Below the pieces are notes generated by a model that was given only the letters and a program-made list of their open reading frames with translations, had not been told where the DNA came from and did no database searches. A stretch of 64,000 bases of DNA from 2-01-FULL-39-33 sp964361645 (GTDB taxonomy: Bacteria; Patescibacteriota; Patescibacteriia; 2-01-FULL-39-33). The stretch's first letter is position 1; each line of letters starts with the position of its first letter. Position numbers and translations under genes: made by a program. Where the stretch lies: NCBI GenBank assembly GCA_964361645.1, contig CAYIBK010000001.1:10160-74159 (forward strand), given 5' to 3'. Positions 31,916 to 40,581 of the stretch are shown piece after piece.

Positions 31916-33318
31916 TCACAAATACAACTCAAAAGTCTCTTTAATCATTTTTTCTTTAGAAAATTTTTCTTTAACATCTTTCTCGGCTTGCTCGCCAAAT
32001 TTTTGGGCGATTGGCTGATTATCAATTAAATATCTTATTTTCTCGGCCAAAATTTTATAATTTTTTGCTTCAATCAACAATCCATTTTTTTGATCGAATA
32101 TCATTTCTGGCACACCTCCAACACTAGTGGCAATAATTGGCAGTTTAGCCGACATTGCTTCCAAAATAGAATAGGGGAATCCCTCTTTTACTGATGAGGA
32201 AATATAAATATCAAAGGCTTTTAAATATTTTGAAGCATTTTCGCGCTTACCTAAAAGAATAAATTTATTTTTTAAATTAAATTGATCAATTAAAACTTCC
32301 AATTCTGGTCTTAAATCACCATCACCAATTACCACCGCTACAATATTTCTATCACCTAGTTCTTTAATGGCTTCTATAAAATATTCCAGTCCTTTGGTTT
32401 TATAGAAGTTAGCAATCGTGCCAACAATTATTTTTTTCTCACCATTAGATGTGGAATAATTTATTTTCCCCCCACTGCCTGTGTGGTAGTTAGTTATTTT
32501 TCCCCCACTGCCGGAGGGGGGGCTAGGGGGGGTGGGAGTAAAANNNNNNNNNNNNNNNNNNNNNNNNNNNNNNNNNNNNNNNNNNNNNNNNNNNNNNNNN
32601 NNNNNNNNNNNNNNNNNNNNNNNNNNNNNNNNNNNNNNNNNNNGTTAGTTATTTTTCCCCCACTGCCGGAGGGGGGGCTAGGGGGGGTGGGAGTAAAATC
32701 AGCTAGCTTATAATTTTTAAATAATTCCTGTCCAGCTTTTTCCTTCTCTAAAAACACCATCAAGTCGGTATCTACACCATTATGGATAGCCACTAATTTT
32801 TTAGCCTGGGCGATTTTATATTTTAGGGCTGTTTGATAATCAAATTCCGAAACGCAAATTATTTTATCTTTTGGCCTGGAAGTTATTTTTTCTAAACTCC
32901 AATACAGCCATTTTTTAATTTTACTCATCGGTTCATTAAAAACCCAGCCATGAGCGGTATAAATAACATGATAAGAAATCTTAGTTATGGCATGATTGGC
33001 TAATGAACCGATCACTCCTGCTTTACTGCTGTTTAAATGAATTATATCCGGTTTAACTTGTTTATATAGTTTTCGCAGTTCAAAAACAGCTAAAATATCG
33101 TTAAGGGGAGAAATTTGCCTCACTAGATGTTTTATCTGGTATATGGGAATGTTTTTCTGTCCCAGTTCATTAATCAGCGATTTACCATGGCTTTCCCCAA
33201 TAGCCACGCTGATATCGTAATTTTTGGCTTCTAAACTAGTGGCTAAATCATAGATATAGCGTTGCGCCCCGCCAACTTCCGCTTGGGTTATCACATATAA
33301 AATCTTTCTCTTTTCCAT
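31916..33318 (-). CDS. Family 4 glycosyltransferase (contains a false gap)
   Basis: The N-terminal domain begins MEKRKILYVITQAEVGGAQRYIYDLA (donor-independent Rossmann fold, AEVGGAQ typical of GT4) and continues to AIHNGVD. The C-terminal domain has the nucleotide-sugar-binding signature KEGFPYSILEAMSAKLPIIATSVGGVPE. 100 N interrupt the reading frame at 32544-32643, but the flanking 55 bases are duplicated (32489-32543 = 32644-32698). After collapsing the duplicate the frame is open from start to stop. The interdomain linker FTPTPPSPPSGSGGKITN and a second GSGGKIN are encoded by the C-rich/G-rich repeat family. It transfers a hexose-type sugar; donor and acceptor are unknown. Confidence 0.85.
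32489..32543. repeat. C-rich/G-rich repeat inside the glycosyltransferase linker
   Basis: TTTCCCCCACTGCCGGAGGGGG then GGCTAGGGGGGGTGGGAG, also present as the duplicated contig end at 32644-32698. A shortened second copy (CCCCCCACTGCCTGTGTGG) lies at 32467-32486. Confidence 0.75.
32544..32643. other. Scaffold gap (100 N)
   Basis: Flanked by exact 55-base duplicates. Collapsing it restores the glycosyltransferase reading frame. Confidence 0.88.
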
Positions 33319-33380
33319 AATTGACTTTTTATCTAAAATATATAATAATATTAAGGTATATTTGATTATTTATCAAGTTT

Positions 33381-33481
33381 ACCCCGTTAAGTATTTATTA
33401 TAATTAGTTAGCTTGTTTTATTGATTTTAATTAGTAAATACTATAATAGGGTTATTTATGATTTTATTATTTAACTGGGGT
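33381..33481. repeat. ACCCCGTTAA inverted-repeat unit without a gene
   Basis: ACCCCGTTAAGTA at the left and TATTTAACTGGGGT at the right are inverted copies of the sequence that bounds the GIY-YIG cassette. The interior is AT-rich with its own imperfect inverted AGTATTTA stretches and a possible -10 TATAAT (33442-33447). The unit ends 4 bases before the epimerase start. Confidence 0.6.
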
Positions 33482-33485
33482 AAAA

Positions 33486-34439
33486 ATGACTATCTTAATA
33501 ACCGGGATTGCCGGTTTTATTGGTTCCAATACCGCTAAAAAACTGCTTGAAAGAGGGGATAAAATCATTGGCATAGATAATTTCAATGATTATTACGATC
33601 CAGCTTTAAAAGAAAAAAGGATTAGCGAGTTTTTGGCTGATTATGATTTTAAGCTTTACAGGATTGATATAGCCAATGAAGTCGCTTTGGCGAAAGTTTT
33701 TGAGGAAAATAAAATTGATAAAATTTGTCATTTAGCGGCCCAAGCCGGAGTGAGATATTCGCTAACCAACCCAGATATTTATTTGCAGGCCAATATAATT
33801 GGCACTAATAATTTATTGGAGATGGTTCACAAATACAATATTAATAATTTTGTCTTTGCTTCCTCTTCTTCGGTTTATGGCGGTAATACCAAAATTCCAT
33901 TTTCTGAATCAGATAATGTTGATACTCCGATTTCTTTGTATGCGGCCACCAAAAAGGCTAACGAGCTCCAGGCCCATGTCTATCATCATCTTTATGGTAT
34001 CAATTGCTTTGGTCTTAGGTTTTTTACGGTTTATGGCCCTTGGGGTAGGCCGGATATGGCTTATTATAAATTTACCAATAGTATTTTAAACGGCCAGCCC
34101 ATAGATGTTTATGGTGGCGGCCATCACAGAAGAGATTTCACTTATATTGATGACATTGTTTCGGGCATTGTTTCAGCTTTAGATAATTGCTCGGGTTATG
34201 AAATTTTTAACTTGGGTAATAATAAGCCGGTAGAATTGGAACATTTCATTTCTATTATAGAAAATAAATTAAATAAAAAAGCCATTAAAAATTATCTGCC
34301 GCCGCAAAGTGGCGATGTAGCAGAAACGTATGCTAATATTGATAAAGCTAAAAAGATTTTGGGATATGAACCCAAGGTAAACATTGAAGAGGGATTGGAT
34401 AAATTTTTAACCTGGTATAAAAAATATTATAAAGAATAA
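33486..34439 (+). CDS. NAD-dependent nucleotide-sugar epimerase, UDP-glucuronate 4-epimerase-like
   Basis: 317-residue extended short-chain dehydrogenase. The NAD motif GIAGFIG is at residues 7-13, the NDYYDPALK phrase typical of UDP-glucuronate 4-epimerases at 34-43, the catalytic Ser cluster at 127-129 and YAATK (Tyr152, Lys156). The HHRRDFTYIDDIV substrate-site segment is also present. It would interconvert UDP-glucuronate and UDP-galacturonate, or a related UDP-sugar. It opens the plus-strand part of the glycan locus and precedes a UDP-sugar dehydrogenase by three bases, which fits a uronic acid pathway. Confidence 0.85.
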   Translation: MTILITGIAGFIGSNTAKKLLERGDKIIGIDNFNDYYDPALKEKRISEFLADYDFKLYRIDIANEVALAKVFEENKIDKICHLAAQAGVRYSLTNPDIYLQANIIGTNNLLEMVHKYNINNFVFASSSSVYGGNTKIPFSESDNVDTPISLYAATKKANELQAHVYHHLYGINCFGLRFFTVYGPWGRPDMAYYKFTNSILNGQPIDVYGGGHHRRDFTYIDDIVSGIVSALDNCSGYEIFNLGNNKPVELEHFISIIENKLNKKAIKNYLPPQSGDVAETYANIDKAKKILGYEPKVNIEEGLDKFLTWYKKYYKE

Positions 34440-34442
34440 ACT

Positions 34443-35480
34443 ATGGAAAATAACAAGGTAAATGGCGTAGCCAGAGATGGTGAATTACGAAGTAAGAGAG
34501 AGTCCCCTGGGGGAGATGGTGGCCTGGGCCAAAAAATAGGATTTATCGGACAAGGCTGGATCGGCAAAAATTATGCTGATGATTTTGAAAGACGTGGCTT
34601 TGAAGTTGTGCGTTATGGTTTGGAAGATCCTTATATTCATAACGGAGAAAAAATTGCCGAATGCGATATTGTTTTTATCGCTGTGCCCACGCCCACCACA
34701 CCCCAGGGCTTTAACGATTCTATTTTGCGTTCGGCCGTTAAAAAAGTTGGCTTAGGAAAAATTGCTGTCATTAAATCTACTATTTTACCGGGCACAACAC
34801 AATCAATCCAAATTGCCAATCCCGATGTGATTGTTTTTCATTCTCCGGAATTTTTAACTGAAGCGACGGCTGATTATGATGCTGCTAATCCCATTAGAAA
34901 TATTATTGGTATAGTTGAAGACAACGAAGTCTTGCGCGCCAAAGCTAGTGAGGTGATGGCTGTTTTGCCACGGGCGCCGTATGAGGTAATATGCTCCGAT
35001 AAAGAAGCCGAACTAATAAAGTATGGCGGTAATAATTGGTTTTATTTCAAAGTTATTTTTGTCAATATGCTTTATGATTTAGCAGCTGAGCTTGGTTGTG
35101 ATTGGCAAGTAATCCGCAATTCAATGGCCGCTGATCCGCGCATTGGTTCTACTCATTTGAATCCAGTCCATAATTCAGGGGAAAGTGGTGGTGAAGCTAG
35201 GCCCGGTTATACAGACAGGCCAAAATTGAAATTCAATGAACTACATTTGGAGCCGATTCATAAATCAGGCCGCGGAGCCGGTGGCCATTGTTTTATTAAG
35301 GATTTTGCGGCCTACTCCGAACTTTATAATAAGTTGGTGGGTGATGAATTTAGCCGAGAAGTTTTTAAGGCGATGAAAAATAAAAATATTGATTTACTTA
35401 TTAAGAGCAATAAGGATTTAGATCTTTTAATCGGGGTTTATGGTGAAGAAATATTAAATCATGGAAAATCAGAAGAATAA
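34443..35480 (+). CDS. UDP-glucose/GDP-mannose dehydrogenase-like protein with repeat-derived segments
   Basis: 345 residues, shorter than canonical UDP-glucose 6-dehydrogenases. The Rossmann motif GFIGQGWIG starts near 33, followed by KSTILPGTT, HSPEFLTEATADYD, the central-domain helix EAELIKYGGNNW and GRGAGGHCFIKD with the conserved Cys283. The first 30 residues (NNKVNGVARDGELRSK...GGLGQK) precede the fold and are encoded by a repeat also found at the start of the gene at 37935. Residues 238-275 hold an internal 90-base duplication (HLNPVHNSG / HLEPIHKSG) just before the Cys loop. It likely supplies a UDP-uronic acid. Activity depends on whether the insertions are tolerated. Confidence 0.8.
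   Translation: MENNKVNGVARDGELRSKRESPGGDGGLGQKIGFIGQGWIGKNYADDFERRGFEVVRYGLEDPYIHNGEKIAECDIVFIAVPTPTTPQGFNDSILRSAVKKVGLGKIAVIKSTILPGTTQSIQIANPDVIVFHSPEFLTEATADYDAANPIRNIIGIVEDNEVLRAKASEVMAVLPRAPYEVICSDKEAELIKYGGNNWFYFKVIFVNMLYDLAAELGCDWQVIRNSMAADPRIGSTHLNPVHNSGESGGEARPGYTDRPKLKFNELHLEPIHKSGRGAGGHCFIKDFAAYSELYNKLVGDEFSREVFKAMKNKNIDLLIKSNKDLDLLIGVYGEEILNHGKSEE
34446..34538 (+). repeat. Start-codon-proximal repeat AATAACAAGGT...GCCTGGGCC, copy 1
   Basis: AATAACAAGGTAAATGGCG, TAGCCAGAG and GGTGGCCTGGGCCAAAAAAT are shared with 37939-37991. This copy has an extra 39-base middle piece. Small palindromes TGGCGTAGCCA and TGGCCTGGGCCA are inside. Confidence 0.7.
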
Positions 35481-36651
35481 AATTTTAATCATCTCTTTGG
35501 CTTATCATCCATTTGTGGGCGGGGCCGAAGTAGCGATCAAAGAAATTACCCAGAGATTGGGCAGTGATTTTTCCGCCCCAGGCGGACAGGGATTTTGTTT
35601 TGATATGATCACTTGCAATTTGGACGGAGTGCAAAAATCAGAGGAAGAAAATTTTAATGGCATTGATAAAATTTATCGGATTTCATTATTTCCCCATCCT
35701 TATCAAGGAGGGGGGTGGGGGGGGGTTAAAAAGGTGATCAATAAATATTTGTTTCCCTGGTTGGCTTATAAAAAAGCCGTAGAATTGCAAAATGAAAATA
35801 ATTATTCCGTGGTTTGGGCGATGATGGCCAACCAAGCTGGTTGGGCGGCAAAAAAGTTTAAGAAAAAATTTCCTCGAATAAAATACTTGCTCACCCTGCA
35901 AGAAGGGGATAGTGAATTAGATATTTGGCTAAGAACTTGGTTTATTCGCCCTCTTTATAAAAATATTTATAAGACAGCTGATTATATCCAGGCAATTTCT
36001 AATTTTTTAAAAAAACGAGCCATAAATTTAGGAGCAAAGTGTAAAATTGAAGTGGTGCCAAACGGCATAGGCACTGTCATTGCGAGGAGCGAAGCGACAA
36101 AGCAATCCCAAGGTATTAAAAGAGTTATCACAGTATCACGATTAGTAGAAAAAAACGGTTTAAGGTATTTGATTGAAGCCATGACTAATGTTGATGGTAA
36201 ATTAATTATATTGGGCAATGGTAAATTAGAATTTAAATTAAAATCTTTAACTAAAAATTTAAATTTAGAAAATAAAGTTGAATTTTTAGGTGAGGTGACT
36301 AATGATCAGGTTTATGAATATCTTAATACTGCCGATGTATTTGCGCGGCCATCACTATCAGAAGGTTTGGGCAATGCTTTTTTAGAGGCGATGGCGCAAA
36401 GTGTACCCGTTATTGCTACTCCGGTTGGTGGTATTCCTGATTTCTTAGAAGATGGTAAAACTGGTTGGTTTTGTAAAGTTAAAAATCCCAAAAGCATTGC
36501 TGATAAAATAAATTACATTTTAGATGAAAAAAATAAAGAGGAAGTTAATATGGTTATAGAAAATGCTAGAAAAATGGTTATAGAAAAATATAATTGGGAT
36601 CAAATATCAATAAAAATGAAAAACATTTTTATTAAATTAATTAATAACTAA
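35461..36651 (+). CDS. Family 4 glycosyltransferase with two in-frame repeat insertions
   Basis: 396 residues, overlapping the dehydrogenase gene by 20 bases. The N-terminal domain starts KILIISLAYHPFVGGAEVAI and the C-terminal domain carries VSRLVEKNGLRYLIEAM and RPSLSEGLGNAFLEAMAQSVPVIATPVGG (GT4 E-x7-E-type signature). Residues 77-89 (PHPYQGGGWGGVK) come from a C-rich/G-rich repeat. Residues 205-217 (TVIARSEATKQSQ) come from a CATTGCGAGG-family arm, and both lie in loops. Donor and acceptor unknown. Confidence 0.85.
   Translation: MENQKNKILIISLAYHPFVGGAEVAIKEITQRLGSDFSAPGGQGFCFDMITCNLDGVQKSEEENFNGIDKIYRISLFPHPYQGGGWGGVKKVINKYLFPWLAYKKAVELQNENNYSVVWAMMANQAGWAAKKFKKKFPRIKYLLTLQEGDSELDIWLRTWFIRPLYKNIYKTADYIQAISNFLKKRAINLGAKCKIEVVPNGIGTVIARSEATKQSQGIKRVITVSRLVEKNGLRYLIEAMTNVDGKLIILGNGKLEFKLKSLTKNLNLENKVEFLGEVTNDQVYEYLNTADVFARPSLSEGLGNAFLEAMAQSVPVIATPVGGIPDFLEDGKTGWFCKVKNPKSIADKINYILDEKNKEEVNMVIENARKMVIEKYNWDQISIKMKNIFIKLINN
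35692..35727 (+). repeat. C-rich/G-rich repeat inside a glycosyltransferase gene
   Basis: CCCCATCCTTATCAAGGAGG followed by GGGGTGGGGGGGGGTT, in frame. Confidence 0.72.
36075..36109 (+). repeat. CATTGCGAGG-family half element inside a glycosyltransferase gene
   Basis: TGTCATTGCGAGGAGCGAAGC then GACAAAGCAATCCC, in frame, encoding VIARSEATKQSQ. It is the only coding copy of this family in the window. Confidence 0.9.
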
Positions 36652-36655
36652 AAAT

Positions 36656-37195
36656 ATGAATCAAAAAACAAAAATATTTTTTGTCATTTTGATAATGGCA
36701 TTACTAGTAGCCTCAAGGCTGGTAAAACACCCTTTTAATTTTTCACCGGTTATTGCCGTTTCTATTTTTGCCGGTTTTTATTTAAAGAAGTATTGGGCGG
36801 TGGCCTTGCCGCTTATCGCTATGGCCATCAGTGATTACTTTATTGGTTTTTATGATTGGCAAATTATGGCTTCGGTTTATCTAAGTATTGCTGTAGCTTT
36901 TTTAATCGGCCGAGTTTTAGCTAAACATAAGAAATGGTATAACATTATTTTTTCGGCCGTTATTTCTTCGGTTTTATTTTTCTTAATTACTAATTTTGCT
37001 GTTTGGGCTTTTTTTGACTGGTATCCTCATACTTGGGCTGGGTTAATGTCTGATTTTACTTTAGCTATTCCATTTTTTAGAAACAGCTTCATTGGTGATT
37101 TAGTTTATACTTCCGCTCTATTTTCTATCTTTGAATTTTCTCTCTTTTGGGCGGATAAGAAAATCAAAGCTAGCACTGGCTTAGCAACTAGGTAA
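36656..37195 (+). CDS. DUF6580-like membrane protein
   Basis: 179 residues with about five transmembrane segments. It shows the family phrases NFSPVIAVSIFAGFYL, AMAISDYFIGFYDW, TNFAVWAFFDWYPHTWAGL and AIPFFRNSFIGDLVYT. The family has no assigned function but resembles small substrate-binding membrane components. It lies 4 bases after a glycosyltransferase stop and before a methyltransferase, so it is part of the same transcript. Confidence 0.75.
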   Translation: MNQKTKIFFVILIMALLVASRLVKHPFNFSPVIAVSIFAGFYLKKYWAVALPLIAMAISDYFIGFYDWQIMASVYLSIAVAFLIGRVLAKHKKWYNIIFSAVISSVLFFLITNFAVWAFFDWYPHTWAGLMSDFTLAIPFFRNSFIGDLVYTSALFSIFEFSLFWADKKIKASTGLATR

Positions 37196-37207
37196 ATATA
37201 ATAATAA

Positions 37208-37930
37208 ATGACTACCGATCAAAAACCAAAGTTTAAGGAAGGTAAATTAAAATCCGGCATTGTTTATCCAGAGATTTTTCCCATTAACTCAAGTGAGACA
37301 GTTTTAAATGTCGGTTGCGGTGATGGCGTACAAGCCATTACTTATAAAAATCATTTTCTAAAAATGGTGGGTGTTGATATAGACAGTGTCAGTTTAAAAA
37401 CCGCTCGGGCAGTAGCCGATTATTATCAGATTGATAATTTGGAATTAATTGAAGCTAATGTGGAGCATATTCCAATTTTAGAACAATTCGATAAGGCTTT
37501 GGCCATTGACATTATTGAACATGTGATTAATCCCGATTTATTAGTGCAAGAGATTTATAGACTTCTGAAAAATAATGGAGAGCTCTTGATAACTTTTCCT
37601 GCTATGCATGACAAATGGGAGCATTTTTTCCAATTTATCGGTAGAAAAATATTACGACATAAATCAAAAACTGTTTATAAGGAAGGCTGGGATCCTAGAC
37701 AGCATCAGTATGATTATCAGCTCAAAAAATGGCTCTCTATTGTAGAAGACAATGGTTTTGTTTTAATTAGATCTAGAGCTAGTACTATGTTTCCACCACT
37801 GCATTATTTGGGTTTGCCACGATTTTGGTTTACCATCAAATTCATCCATGCAATCGATAGATTTTTTTGTCAGTTGCCTGTTTTTAAAAATTACGGCCAA
37901 GCTCTAGTTTGTGTCTTTAAGAAAAAATAA
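37208..37930 (+). CDS. Class I SAM-dependent methyltransferase
   Basis: 240 residues. SAM motif I VLNVGCGDG is at about 33-41, the acidic motif II in MVGVDID, and DIIEHVINPDLLVQEIYRLLKNNGELLITFP carries the post-motif region. No transmembrane segment. In this setting it probably methylates a sugar or a lipid-linked glycan; the acceptor is unknown. A glycosyltransferase gene starts 4 bases after its stop. Confidence 0.85.
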   Translation: MTTDQKPKFKEGKLKSGIVYPEIFPINSSETVLNVGCGDGVQAITYKNHFLKMVGVDIDSVSLKTARAVADYYQIDNLELIEANVEHIPILEQFDKALAIDIIEHVINPDLLVQEIYRLLKNNGELLITFPAMHDKWEHFFQFIGRKILRHKSKTVYKEGWDPRQHQYDYQLKKWLSIVEDNGFVLIRSRASTMFPPLHYLGLPRFWFTIKFIHAIDRFFCQLPVFKNYGQALVCVFKKK

Positions 37931-37934
37931 ATTA

Positions 37935-39143
37935 ATGAAAAATAACAAGGTGAATGGCGTAGCCAGAGAGGGTGGCCTGGGCCAAAAAATATTAATTGCC
38001 ACTGGGATTTATCCGCCCGATATCGGAGGGCCGGCTACTATTTTGAAAGCTTTAATTAATTCACTAGAGAATAATGGTTTTGATATTAAGCTGATAACTT
38101 ATTCTAATGTGGCTAAACAGGAAGATGACGGTGATAAAATATTTAGGATTAATAGGAAAAAATTATTTAATCAGTTGTCTTATTTTTTAAAGATGTATAA
38201 GCTGGCTACTTGGGCTGATTTGATTTATGTGACTGATACTTACAGTGTGGGTTATTTTGCTTATCTGATTAAGAAAATTAATAGTAAAAAATATGTGGTG
38301 CGTTTTGTGGGCGACAGCGCTTGGGAAACGGCTGTAGGTAATAATTGGACAACTGATTATATCGTGGATTTTCAAAATAAAAAATACAGCTCTAAAATTG
38401 AGAGATTAAAAAATAGAAGAAAAGGAATATTACTTGGAGCTGACAGAATAATTGCCGTTAGTAATTTTATTGGCAGTGTGGCACAGCAAATTGGGGCGGA
38501 TAAAAATAAAATAAAAATAATTTATAATTCCATAGATTTTATTGATAGTCATATCGATAAGCAAGAGGTGGAAAAGATCAGAAATAAGTTTGGAGCTGAT
38601 GCCAAAATAATCACTACAGCTTGTCGTCTAACTTCTTGGAAGGGTGTAGACGGCATTATAAAAATAATGCCCCAGCTCAAAGAAAAATTCGGCCAAGTTG
38701 TTTTATTGGTTTTAGGAGATGGGCCGGAATTAGCTAATTTGAAAAATCTGGCTCAAGAATTAAAAGTAGAGGATAGTGTTGAATTTTTGGGAAGGGTTAA
38801 GCATGAAAAGGTGGCGAATTATTTTGCCTCTTCTGATTTATTCATTTTAAATACCAATTACGAAGCCATGTCTCATACGCTACTAGAAGTGATGAGAGTT
38901 AAAACGCCGATTATCGCCACCACTTCAGGCGGAAATCCAGAGGTGATTGATGATCAAAAAACCGGTTGGCTTATTCCTTATAATAACCTGGAAGAATTGG
39001 AGTCAGCAGCTGTTAAAATATTGAGCGACAAAAATTTAGCTGATAATTTAACCGCTCAAGCCACAGAAAAATTAAAAATATTTGATTGGGAAAAAACTAT
39101 TTCTCAAACAGTTAATCTTTTAAATGAAATTTATGGCCGTTAA
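37935..39143 (+). CDS. Family 4 glycosyltransferase with repeat-derived N-terminus
   Basis: 402 residues from the ATG at 37935. An upstream GTG at 37911 lies inside the preceding gene and is less likely. Residues 3-16 (NNKVNGVAREGGLG) come from the same repeat as the start of the dehydrogenase at 34443. The true fold begins KILIATGIYPPDIGGPATI, a typical GT4 N-terminus. The C-terminal domain has TSWKGVDGIIKIMPQL, VLGDGPE and NYEAMSHTLLEVMRVKTPIIATTSGGNPE. Its stop overlaps the next gene. Donor unknown. Confidence 0.87.
   Translation: MKNNKVNGVAREGGLGQKILIATGIYPPDIGGPATILKALINSLENNGFDIKLITYSNVAKQEDDGDKIFRINRKKLFNQLSYFLKMYKLATWADLIYVTDTYSVGYFAYLIKKINSKKYVVRFVGDSAWETAVGNNWTTDYIVDFQNKKYSSKIERLKNRRKGILLGADRIIAVSNFIGSVAQQIGADKNKIKIIYNSIDFIDSHIDKQEVEKIRNKFGADAKIITTACRLTSWKGVDGIIKIMPQLKEKFGQVVLLVLGDGPELANLKNLAQELKVEDSVEFLGRVKHEKVANYFASSDLFILNTNYEAMSHTLLEVMRVKTPIIATTSGGNPEVIDDQKTGWLIPYNNLEELESAAVKILSDKNLADNLTAQATEKLKIFDWEKTISQTVNLLNEIYGR
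37939..37991 (+). repeat. Start-codon-proximal repeat, copy 2
   Basis: The shorter version of 34446-34538. Both begin within three bases of the ATG and end just before the first beta strand of the protein. Confidence 0.7.
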
Positions 39144-40581
39144 AACCCTACTTATCAATCCACCTTTTAATATCGCCAAAGAGAATTATGACAGCTCTAT
39201 TTCTGTTGGTCTCTTAAGCATCGCTTCTTATCTAGACGGTTTAGGTGTGTTGGTGGAGATAATTGACGGCGCCAGACAGAAAGATTATTTAGAGAGGATT
39301 AAAAAAAGCATCATGGATTGTAAGTATGTCGGTTTATCAGTTATGACTACCCAAATTGCTAATGCTTTAGATATAAGTAAAATTATCAAAGAAATGAATC
39401 CACATTGCCAAGTTGTTTGGGGTGGATCGCACCCGACTTTTTTTATCGATCAAACCATCAATCACCCTTTAGTGGATATAGTTTGTTTTGGAGAAGGCGA
39501 GATGACTTTTTATGAATTAGTTTCAGGGCGGGAATTATCACAGATAAATGGTATTGTCTATAAGAAAGAAGGTGAAATTATAAAAAATCCTCCTCGGGAA
39601 TTGCATGATCCAAAATCAACTAAATTATTCAATTGGGATTTAGTCTCCATGGAAATATTAAATAAATTAGCCTTAATTCCTTCATTAACTTCCAGAGGAT
39701 GTCCTTATCGTTGCACTTTTTGCATCAATGCCATTGCTAAAAATCGTTGGCGGGCCAGGACGGCTGATCAAGTTTTAGAGGATCTGGCGATCATAAAAAG
39801 CAAGGATTATTTTTCTGGCAAGTCGTTAAGGTTTTGGGATGAAAACTTTTTTGTGGATATGAGTCGCGCTAAAAGCATTGTCAGTGGCATGATAGAGAAA
39901 AACCTGATTATTTCTTGGGAGACAACTGTTCGAGCCGATTATGTAAGAGAGGGGATGATTGACGATGATTTTATGTCTCAATTGAAGAAATCCGGCTGTT
40001 ATCTTTTATCTTTTGGCGCGGAATCTGGCAGTCCGATAATTTTAAAGAAAATTAAGAAAGATATTAGTCCGGATCAAATTGTTAATTCGGCTAGGATGTG
40101 TTTGAAATATGGCATTATTCCGCAGTATTCATTTATGATTGGTTTGCCAGGAGAAACAAAAATTGACATGTTGTTAACTTTAAAAGTCATTGATCGATTG
40201 GTAAAGTTAAGTGATAAAGTGCAGATTTTAGGGCCACAAGCCTTCCGTCCTTATCCTGGCTCGGAATTATATCAGGAATGTCTGGCTTCTGGCTGGCAGG
40301 CGCCGCAATCTTTGGACGAATGGGCCAATTTGGTACAGAATGAATTGAGTTATTTAACTGTTCAGAATTTTCCTTGGGTGAAATATAAAGATTTTGTGGA
40401 ATCAATGGAAGCTTATGTTAGGTTTGGAGCTATGAGTTTGAAAAGCGCTATGGGCTCAAGTGTTAAAGCGCAAAGATTTTTAAAGTTGATTTTTGTTTTA
40501 GTTTGTGAATTTCGCTGGAAACTTAAATTTTTTTATTTTCCCTTTGAATATAAATTAGCTAAAAAATTTGTTATTAAATAA
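39124..40581 (+). CDS. B12-binding radical SAM protein 1
   Basis: 485 residues. The N-terminal cobalamin-binding Rossmann-like domain (KTLLINPPFN, SISVGLLSIASYL, GLSVMTTQ, VVWGGSHPTFF) is followed by a radical SAM core with RGCPYRCTFC (Cys193, 197, 200), then FGAESGSP and MIGLPGETK. Enzymes of this architecture often methylate unactivated carbon or phosphinate centres or rearrange rings. In glycan loci they are suspected to modify sugars or lipids. ATGs at 39124 and 39133 are both possible; both overlap the preceding glycosyltransferase gene. Confidence 0.87.
   Translation: MKFMAVKTLLINPPFNIAKENYDSSISVGLLSIASYLDGLGVLVEIIDGARQKDYLERIKKSIMDCKYVGLSVMTTQIANALDISKIIKEMNPHCQVVWGGSHPTFFIDQTINHPLVDIVCFGEGEMTFYELVSGRELSQINGIVYKKEGEIIKNPPRELHDPKSTKLFNWDLVSMEILNKLALIPSLTSRGCPYRCTFCINAIAKNRWRARTADQVLEDLAIIKSKDYFSGKSLRFWDENFFVDMSRAKSIVSGMIEKNLIISWETTVRADYVREGMIDDDFMSQLKKSGCYLLSFGAESGSPIILKKIKKDISPDQIVNSARMCLKYGIIPQYSFMIGLPGETKIDMLLTLKVIDRLVKLSDKVQILGPQAFRPYPGSELYQECLASGWQAPQSLDEWANLVQNELSYLTVQNFPWVKYKDFVESMEAYVRFGAMSLKSAMGSSVKAQRFLKLIFVLVCEFRWKLKFFYFPFEYKLAKKFVIK

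Noticed and set aside
37911..37934. GTG start for the glycosyltransferase at 37935
   Set aside because: It would overlap the end of the methyltransferase gene and add residues unrelated to the fold. The ATG at 37935 starts exactly with the repeat-derived leader shared with another gene.
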